A DNA stretch of 64,000 nt from Gamsiella multidivaricata (lineage: Eukaryota; Mortierellomycota; Mortierellomycetes; Mortierellales; Mortierellaceae): assembly GCF_025024155.1 (NCBI RefSeq), contig NW_026251709.1, forward strand, positions 930,001 to 994,000, in the 5' to 3' direction. The notes under the pieces are model-generated. The model did not search any database, was not told the origin of the DNA, and worked only from the letters and a program-made list of their open reading frames with translations. The position numbers were made by a program, and so were the translations under genes. This document shows, in pieces, positions 56,649 through 64,000 of the stretch (positions are counted from its first letter, which is position 1; every line of letters starts with the position of its first letter).

Positions 56649-58847
56649 TTACTGTACGCTTGTGCATCTTTGCGCTGGCTCCAAGTCAGGTCGCAGACGC
56701 AGAATCAGCTCCTGATTCTGGGAGACTGGAGCTGACAAGGAGACCATTTGGTAGATCTCAAACTTCTCCAGCCTCGGCCAGCAACACGCCTTATTCAGGT
56801 CCCTGGACGTATTGGCCGACATCTGCACAAGTTTTTCCAATTGTTTCGCCACATGCTTGACGTTGTCCAGAGTCGTCATCTCAGCCGGATCCAGTTCTTC
56901 GAGCTCGTCATCGTCCGTCTTCCTCTCGAGGCGCTCAATAGTGGCACGTAGTGCTGGTGTTGACATGCACATCGAGCTGTGCGTCGACCCTATGGCTGGA
57001 GTTACATCTGGTATCGTCGAGGAATTTGTACTCACGGCAACCGAGTTGTGTGGCACAGTCCGTATGCGTTTCAAATCCTCGATCAACGCCCTGACTCTTG
57101 ATTCCCTTGCACTCTTGCTGATGCCCGCAACGCCCTTGCTCATCCTCTGAACCGCCTGCAGTGCACCCGCAAATCCTCCAAGTAAACTGTATCGTGCGTT
57201 GTTCTGCTGCATACTACAGCCGTGGTTACTGCTATGCCCGCTGTTGATACTGCTACTAACGCTGTTCCTGCTTGGTTTATCGTCAATCATGCCAAGGCAT
57301 ATCCACTCAAGATCATGCTCCCGCACAAATGGCTGCAGACTTGTACAAATCCTGAGTCGCCGCAGCCGCCGACATCGCGTGAGCAACGGCAGACCCGCAA
57401 AGATATCCGCATGCAGGTACATGCGCTCGATTGCAATGTCCTCCAGCTGTGGACAGAGCCTGGAAATGTATCCGAATATCCTGCGGGAGGCGCCCGTTTC
57501 TTCAGAGGCGGGGAGCGGCGAGATGGACTCGATTGTCACGTACAGAGTACGTAGATTCTTGCACGCCCAGATGGGTTTGTCATAGATGTTTGACGGAGAC
57601 CCATTCAATGCCGGGAGCTTGAGAATGAATTTTTCCAGAGGGAGTCGAACCCGGTACGCCTTGAGGTGCAACAATAATGGCGCCTGGCATAGATAGTCAT
57701 GAAGCAAGCCCCCTAGTTCGACGCTATAGAAGTATCCGAAGCACTCGATCTCGAGGTTCGTCAATCGATCCGCAATGATCTCCAGAGTCCCGGTCTGCAA
57801 ATCTCGGGCAGGCAAGGACATGGACTGTATCTTGGAGAACATGCCGCGAACTTGGGTGGCATCCGGGATAGTCATAGGACAGCCCGAGATTGAGAAATGG
57901 AGGTGAATCAATTCTGGGCAGGTCTTTGCTAAAAAGACGACTAAGCTCTGTCGGTCGATCGAAGCCTCTGCGAACTCAAAGTTAGCGATCAGATGCATGA
58001 GTTCAAGGGAACGCAGGTTGGGCATGGCACTTAGGACGATTTCAAGCATGGTTTGGTCGACGATCAGGCGTCGAAGCGCTAGTGTGCGCAGTTTGAGGAT
58101 ATGGATGGGTCGTTGTTGCTTCCAGAGCTGCTGTTCCCGGGTTCTCCAAGTGATGGTGGTGTTGCGCTTGTAAGTAAAAGGTTTGGATTCGGATGACTCG
58201 ATGACGAGTTCCTCGAGCCCTGGGAGGCTCTCGAAGATGCAACTCAAGTCGACGACTCCAGGAGTGAGGTGCTCGAGACGGAGGGAGACGACGCCCCAGA
58301 AGCCGTGACACTGGCGTATCAATGGATCCCACCTCTGATTAAAGCAGTTCCATCCAGCAAAGACGATAGTCCGCCAAGGTAGTTCGTCTGTGATGCTGCT
58401 GTCATTGTGGACGAAGGAATTGCCTCTCCTGTTCTCAACAAGGATGGTGATGGCCTCCTGGAAGCGTTCCCAGGCCTGGTCGACATCCTGCTCAATGCCC
58501 GAGTGAAAGGCGGGGAAGGTTCTCTTGTCCTGAGCGTAGCAGTATAGGGTCTTGATTTGGGCGGAACCGAGTCTGGAGAGTCTGGCCAGCTGGTCGTCGA
58601 GCGCGAGGGTGTCCTTCCAGAGGACGGAGCCCTGGATCAGGGAGACACTCATGGCACGCCAGAGACGGTTGACCCCGCTGGAGCGGTGCTGAAGGTCATG
58701 CTGGGAGAGGTAAGAGAATATCTCTTGGAGGATTTCAGGGATTTGTGTTGCCAACGAAGGTTTCGGCGGGCGCACACTCCCTGGAGAGGCGGAGGAGTGC
58801 GGTTTAGTGGCGAAGGCAAACTCGCGCCAGTGCCTGAGAAATTCCAT
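56649..58847 (-). CDS. F-box / leucine-rich-repeat-like protein (732 aa), convergent partner
   Basis: Single exon on the minus strand. It begins MEFLRHWREFAFATKP, a start similar in type to the 748-aa neighbour (short amphipathic segment with F/W and Arg). An F-box follows at about residues 33-66 (IPEILQEIFSYLSQHDLQ, then VNRLWRAMS). Leucine-rich segments (LRTLALRRLI, LRSLELMHL, LTNLEIECF, LRTLYVTIE, CRRLRRLRI) fill the rest. Both proteins end in a comparable arrangement with CW-x-x-L followed by LRPDL, suggesting they are diverged paralogues from an inverted duplication. Probable SCF substrate receptor, target unknown. Confidence 0.87.
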   Translation of the reverse strand: MEFLRHWREFAFATKPHSSASPGSVRPPKPSLATQIPEILQEIFSYLSQHDLQHRSSGVNRLWRAMSVSLIQGSVLWKDTLALDDQLARLSRLGSAQIKTLYCYAQDKRTFPAFHSGIEQDVDQAWERFQEAITILVENRRGNSFVHNDSSITDELPWRTIVFAGWNCFNQRWDPLIRQCHGFWGVVSLRLEHLTPGVVDLSCIFESLPGLEELVIESSESKPFTYKRNTTITWRTREQQLWKQQRPIHILKLRTLALRRLIVDQTMLEIVLSAMPNLRSLELMHLIANFEFAEASIDRQSLVVFLAKTCPELIHLHFSISGCPMTIPDATQVRGMFSKIQSMSLPARDLQTGTLEIIADRLTNLEIECFGYFYSVELGGLLHDYLCQAPLLLHLKAYRVRLPLEKFILKLPALNGSPSNIYDKPIWACKNLRTLYVTIESISPLPASEETGASRRIFGYISRLCPQLEDIAIERMYLHADIFAGLPLLTRCRRLRRLRICTSLQPFVREHDLEWICLGMIDDKPSRNSVSSSINSGHSSNHGCSMQQNNARYSLLGGFAGALQAVQRMSKGVAGISKSARESRVRALIEDLKRIRTVPHNSVAVSTNSSTIPDVTPAIGSTHSSMCMSTPALRATIERLERKTDDDELEELDPAEMTTLDNVKHVAKQLEKLVQMSANTSRDLNKACCWPRLEKFEIYQMVSLSAPVSQNQELILRLRPDLEPAQRCTSVQ

Positions 58848-59664
58848 TGCGAGTGGGTTTAATGGTAGTTTATCGTGCCTGTTGTGGGTAGGAAGAAGAG
58901 GAGGAATGGAATGAAGAAAAAAAAGAAGAAAATGACGAATCAGTCATCAGTGAATGGGGGAGGAGGAGGAGGAGGAGGAGGAGGAGGAGGAGGAAAAGGA
59001 GGGGGGGTGTTGAAGTGTTACAGCAAGAGTGAGGATGGGTGCATGGTATGGTCTACTCTGCGGGAATGGGCCCCGTGGTTGATCATCCCCCTCATTCATC
59101 ACCCTCAACCAACACCCCCAAGCAACCAACCAAAGAAAACCACTGGTGTCATCTGCAGCAGCAGTAGCCACGGATCATCCTTAATTGTTTGCTTGCGTGC
59201 TTGCTTAGATGCCCGCGACCTGCGCTCATTCAGTACCGCTCAACGACCTGCTTTTGGCTACTTTTTAGTGTTTAGCTCGATAAATATCCGGCGAGGAGGG
59301 CTGCAAGCATGTCGTTCATTTTATCGGTATATATATTCCCCTGCATGTACAAAAGATAGATGGCCATGCTGCACCAAGACTCATGGAGACTAAGGTTGCA
59401 TGCATGGTTAGATGGCGGGGAGGTAAAAAAAAAAGAAAAAAGAAGAGCAAAGGAGACCGAGGGAGCAACGAGCAACGAGCAACGAGCAATGAGCACCAAG
59501 CAGTGTTAGACTCTGTATATCTAAATGTAACCCTACTAGCATGGTTTGCCGCATGGGTTGTTTGTGCATCGTTGCACCGAGGGGGGCGCCTCCTTCATGG
59601 TGAGCCTCGACCATTTTTAGTCCGCAGCTAATTGCCGCCATTGTTGTTGTTGTTGTTATTGCTG
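58848..59664. other. intergenic region with simple repeats
   Basis: No supported gene. It contains a (GGA)n tract (58956-58994) just upstream of the minus-strand F-box gene start, three tandem 7-bp copies of agcaacg (about 59463-59490) and the GTT-type repeat near 59641. Confidence 0.6.
58956..58994. repeat. (GGA)n microsatellite, about 13 units
   Basis: A near-perfect run of gga triplets about 110-150 bp upstream of the F-box gene at 56649-58847. On the transcribed strand of that gene it is a CCT-rich tract and may belong to its promoter. Confidence 0.9.
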
Positions 59665-62649
59665 TTAATTGCGGTTGTTATTGCCGGTGTTGCCGCGCTC
59701 ACTTCCTGCTCCTTCTATGTTGGCCTGGGCTGCCTCAGCTGCTAAGGTGTCTCCTGACGCAGCGACATCCGCCACAGGTTCAGCCTGTGCCGCACCCACT
59801 CCTACGGACCTCTGGACGTCGTCTCCATTTACATTCTGGGACTCCTCGTCTGTCGCAACAGCCTGGTACCCCTCCAGATGTCGGATCTCCTTCACTAACG
59901 CAAAAATCGATAGCGCCGTGAGTGCACACAGGACGGTTGTTCCAAGCAAGCCAAGCACGACGATGCCGATCCAGAACCATGCTGCACTCAGCCCATCAGG
60001 GTCTCCAGGCAACAGCACTCGGTCGATTACATAAACAACGCCTCCTGCCTGAGCTGCCGAAACGGTTGACCCTATCGAATGCACTCCACCATTCTCGACT
60101 GCCTGTTGCTGTTGCATGCCAGAGCCCGGTCGCTTGTTTCTGTAAAGGGATTCATCAGGCCATGCTGGATGGGCACGACCGCCACCAATGATTCGGGCCT
60201 CTTTCGTTGACCGCGCTCCCTTCACTCGGACACCAAAGGTCTTGCCGTCGTGGTGAATGTCCCTATAGCTCAGTCGTGCCTCGTCGTTCAGCATGCTAGC
60301 CTCGTCATCGTTAATGTCCTCCTCCAGCTTCAGGACTTTGCCCGGGATCACATGGAGACGAACCAGGCGTGCCACAAACTCGCGATCGCTCAGAGCGGCT
60401 TCAAGGCCAGCTTTCTTAAAAGCTTCATCTGTGGGCGCAAAAATGGTAAAGTCTTGCTCCCAGTTCGTCAAAATCCGAGTGATATTCGAGGTCTGGAATG
60501 CCTGCAAGAAGTCGGCCGTCCCAGCTCCCTGAAGCACGTTGTAAAGGGTGATGGAGAGCGTGGGGGGCAATGCCACAGATGACACAGTGTGGATGACTCC
60601 AGAATCGACCAAAAGATCTACAAGAGTTTTTTAAAAAAAGACAATTAATTTGGTGTATCTCCGCTGCCATCTCGGGGATTAATGTAGACCATTCAGTGTG
60701 GTATAGCTTTGTATAACTGTACATATTCGTACCTTTTCCGGTGATTTTACCACCAACCTGTTCCGACCGCTCAAGTCGACCTTCACCGACATAGATGGTT
60801 CCTCCATTCTTCTCAATAACTAGATTGCTTCCCTCTGACGTCGGCAAGAGTGTCCTCCCTGGTTTGATGTCGGGCGTATAGTGAGTGTTTTCCACAATGG
60901 TATAGCGTGCCACAGCCTCGAGAGCTGCAACCGAAGAATTCCCTTCAAGCATCAGGTAGTTCTTCACAACACCCAGTTCGTCCCAGGCCGGACTTGCTGG
61001 CGCAAAGACCGTGATACCACGCGCATCTGACAGTCGTCGATCGAGACCCGTGGCAGTCAAGACATGCGTGAACTCAGAAAGGGAGGCCTCCTTTTTTATC
61101 TGCTTGATCAAAGGAAGAGGCAGACCCAAAGGACGACTCACCAGGTAAATGATTGACCTACCAATTTGAACTGTAGACCGTCGAATAAGATTGCAGGCTT
61201 GGTTGGCATGGATGCAAAGAACAGCGAAGCATGAAAGACAGATTGCCATCCTTACCTGGCTCTCCTTTGAGTTCAACCCCATTGATCGACACGACAGTAT
61301 GCTTGTTATCTTGCCTAACCTGAACCTTGGATCGCTGTGCATCTCCGTTCAATCGCTCCGTATGGAGCTCCGTCGACAGCAGCTGACCGTCCCGGAAACT
61401 GGTATATAAGTTCCTGCCTGGCACCACATGGTATTGGAGCACTTCTCTTGACATGTGGAAGGCATTCGAAAATTCATCTGGGAACGTATCGTCCTGAGGC
61501 GCAAAGATAGTGTAGCTCGCCGCTGGGTCGTCGATGTAATGGTTAAGTCCTGAATCTCGCAGCGCGTTCACGAAATTGGTGGCGTTTAATCCCACCAGAT
61601 ATTTGGCAGCTGTCCAGACCAGAGCGCTTGGTAACAGCGGACGTGAGACCGTATGGATGACGCCGTTAGAGGCGAGGATGTCAGTCGTCTCGACTTCGGC
61701 ATTATCGACCAGCAGCTTATCGTCAAGGCTGATCATCAGGTCCTGTCCTTCGAGAGTGGATACGCTGCTGGTGCCAGGTCGAATGTCTTGCTTGTATAGA
61801 GTGCCGGCATGGATGTGATGGTGAAATGTGGTTTCGAGATCCTTGCGTCCTTGCTCATGACGGAGGTAGTGCACCTGGATATCGCTTAGTTTCTTGAGCC
61901 CGTCTGCAATCGGTGCAAACAGAGTGAACGGTCGGTGTTGACGCAGTAGATCGGTCAGACCAGCAGAGTGGACAATGTTGTATATTGCAGACAATTCGTC
62001 ATGTTTCTTCATTGTTTCCACTAGATGATAAAAACAAAAACATGACGACAACCAGGAGAGTGTCAGTAACAAGAGAGGAAGAAGGTCATGAAAGACTTTA
62101 GGACGGTCCAAAACAAGACTTGCCGAGATCTTCGGGTGGCGATAGTAGGCGATCCACGACATGAACGACGCCATTGTCCGCCTGCCAATCCTTTTCTAGC
62201 AACTCGGCGCCTCCGACAAGCAGGCGCACCTTTCGTCCGGGTCTCCAGCTCGGCTTTGAGACTGCAACCAATTGGCCCTCGTTGTGCTCACCGAGATAGC
62301 CTTCCCGCACGAGGAGGGTCTCGAGCAGCATGGCATCCCGCAGATTGTCCGTTAAGGTGTTGTCGGGGAGAATATGATACAGGAGTGTCGCCTGGTCCAT
62401 GCGTCTGCCGCTGTGTTCGGCATCCCACCTGTCGAACGCGGCATTGGTCGGGGCGAAAAACGTGCAGGTCTTGCGTCGGTTGAGGAGGACAATCAGTCTG
62501 AGACGCTGTAGCTCCTTGACGAGGCGCGAGAAGCCTGGGTCGGAGGATATGAGGTCGACGACGGTCTTTGTGGCGAGGACCGGGGCGGTGACCGCAAGAC
62601 AGGAGAAGAGCAGCAGCAGCAGTACTGCAACCGAATTCTGTGGTCTCAT
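59665..62649 (-). CDS. membrane-anchored fasciclin (FAS1) multidomain protein (893 aa)
   Basis: Exons 62649-62124, 62020-61256, 61170-60733 and 60617-59665 join in frame to 893 aa. It starts with a signal peptide (SVAVLLLLLFSCLAVTAPVL). About five FAS1 units can be recognised by their FAP motifs and the V-I/V-H-x-V/I-D/S end: TCTFFAPTNAAFD, FTLFAPIADGL, YTIFAPQDDTFPD, ITVFAPASPAWDE and FTIFAPTDEAFKK. A transmembrane helix (WFWIGIVVLGLLGTTVLCAL) near residue 780 precedes an acidic, Ala-rich cytosolic tail ending in an Asn-rich stretch. The first intron has a GC donor (GCAAGT at 62123). FAS1 proteins mediate adhesion or act in the vacuole; the single C-terminal helix suggests type I topology. 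Confidence 0.9.
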
Positions 62650-64000
62650 GGTTAATGAGGAGTAAGGGCGGTGAATGTCAAGTGAATGGTAGGCGAATGA
62701 GAAGCAGCAAAAGAAAGGTGATGCATCGGTTTTTTGACAAAAGCGTTGAGAACAAAGCGACAGCGTGGGGAAGTGTTCATGGTGTTCTCACTAAACAGCC
62801 TTGCGCCTTGCAACTAAAGAGTGAAAAGGGGATGACAGCCATTGCAGTTAAAGAAAAGATGACCTTGTAATAAGGGGATGAAACAAGAGCCAATAAAGAA
62901 TGACCCAACTGAAGACCCATTGTAACCGGGGACGTGCATTCGACAGGATCATGAATTGAGCGAACCAGATCTTTCCGCACCATCAACTTTTTTATTTTTT
63001 TATTTTTTTTTGTTCTCTTATCCCTGGCTATGTGCATCCATTAAGAGCGTACAGGAATCAGTAAGGAGCGTTCACCTTTGGTAAAGTGAGCGAGAGTCCT
63101 TCGTGCTGACATGGTAGGCTCAAGTGGGCAATGCTGCAGCATGGGAGTGTGAGCCGTGCAGGGACCATATCGCGAGAGTCTTTCTGCGTAAAGTCGAGCA
63201 GAGTGCTGTTCAAACATCTAACGAATATCTAGGGGTTTGGTGCTAGCACGCCGGGGCCCCACGTTCTCTTTCCTTATTTGTTTCGAGGCTATAGCAAAAC
63301 GTGGGTAAACCGGTTCAGATAACACCCGAGTGGCTAAGAATGAGCGAGCCTACTAATGGATAAAGAGCGCCATATGGGATCGGACGAGGCGGATCCAGTC
63401 CGTGAGATCAATTGGTGGCGTTTCGAAGCCGACGACAAAGGACAAAGCGCGAAACGAAAAAAAAAAAAAAAAAAAGGTCCGATTACGTACAGACAAACAT
63501 GCTGCGGTTTCCACAATGTCTACACAAGAAACATGGGGAGGACTGCACTGGAGGAGGGGGCGATGACGACTTGTTGCAGCGGGTGGTTGGATCAATCGCC
63601 GCCCTGGAAGAAAGGATAGAGATGAGCACAATTGTGTGCTCGATATGGGAGGCTCAAGGGGCTTTGCCGGGCACAGATGGGGCAGGTGTGTGTGGGATGT
63701 GCGTGTGGGATGTGTGTGTTTGTACATCGTTTAATTTCCTCATGCACTCTGTAGACTGTCGGTAGTCTATATTCAGGGGAGACTGCTGCCTGTGCCTGGG
63801 TTGGAGCAGTGTACTGTAATACTGTACTGTGCAATCAGGCCGAGTGGGTGGAGTGAGGTCAGGCAAGGGAGGTGGGTGACCCGGAAAAGAAAAGAGGAAA
63901 AGGAAATTCCTTTAGGAAGAAGGAAAAAGGAAAAGGAAAAGGGAAAAAGAAAAAAGAAAGAAAAAAAGGCCAATCCAGTCTAATAATATTGATAGGCTTT
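62650..64000. other. 1.35-kb terminal region, no supported gene
   Basis: Promoter side of the FAS1 gene. It contains a 19-A run (63457-63475), GT-rich short repeats near 63685-63720 and a purine-rich tract at 63885-63968. Open frames are short and mostly opposite-strand shadows of these tracts. Confidence 0.55.

Noticed and set aside
58956..58994. Poly-Gly/Glu coding reading of the GGA tract
   Set aside because: The frame is only the microsatellite itself with no flanking coding sequence.
1..64000. CRISPR arrays, operons, bacterial promoters or terminators
   Set aside because: The genome is eukaryotic; no regularly spaced direct repeats with unique spacers were seen.

Overview
This window is eukaryotic and fungal. 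Genes are split by short GT-AG introns (mostly 43-120 nt, plus two GC-AG candidates), and many promoters are pyrimidine-rich. The contents (DUF6589-like and IS630/Tc1-type transposon genes, several F-box/leucine-rich proteins, a secreted S41 peptidase, FAS1 protein, full-length ABC transporters) suggest an early-diverging fungus. Mortierellomycotina (Mortierella/Linnemannia type) is my best guess; it is an inference from gene style, not a phylogenetic result. All exon joins were built by hand from splice motifs and reading-frame continuity.

Layout. 1-1.5 kb: minus-strand transposon-associated DUF6589-like gene cut by the window edge. 2.3-7.7 kb: ABCC (MRP-type) transporter in seven exons. 9.2-14.7 kb: ABCB (P-glycoprotein-type) transporter with a TATA box and a probable 0.8-kb leader intron. 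14.7-17.1 kb: no supported gene. 17.1-28.9 kb: one very large gene (about 3,650 aa) with at least eleven ASH/MSP-like beta-sandwich motifs. 29.1-30.6 kb: unknown minus-strand membrane protein with a frame break. 32.3-33.7 kb: ribosomal protein eL43. 33.8-34.5 kb: Mpo1/DUF962 homologue with an in-frame stop and a lost conserved His. 34.9-36.7 kb: F-box protein. 36.8-41.1 kb: polyQ-rich protein of 1,256 aa. 42.3-45.5 kb: transposon island with a DD81E transposase and a second HTH-only relative. 46.3-48.5 kb: secreted S41-family peptidase. 48.9-50.2 kb: ITPase (HAM1) in seven exons, divergent from an RS/RRM protein at 50.6-52.6 kb whose architecture resembles NELF-E. 52.9-53.0 kb: 39-aa OST4 subunit. 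54.3-58.8 kb: two F-box genes tail to tail. 59.7-62.6 kb: membrane-anchored protein with about five FAS1 domains. 62.7-64 kb: no supported gene.

The genes do not form an obvious pathway. Most are housekeeping or surface functions (translation, N-glycosylation, nucleotide-pool cleaning, lipid export, ubiquitin-ligase adaptors) interrupted by one transposon island. The parts most worth a second look are the giant ASH-repeat protein, the DD81E transposase with its HTH-only partner, the NELF-E-like protein, and the lesion-bearing Mpo1 and membrane-protein genes.
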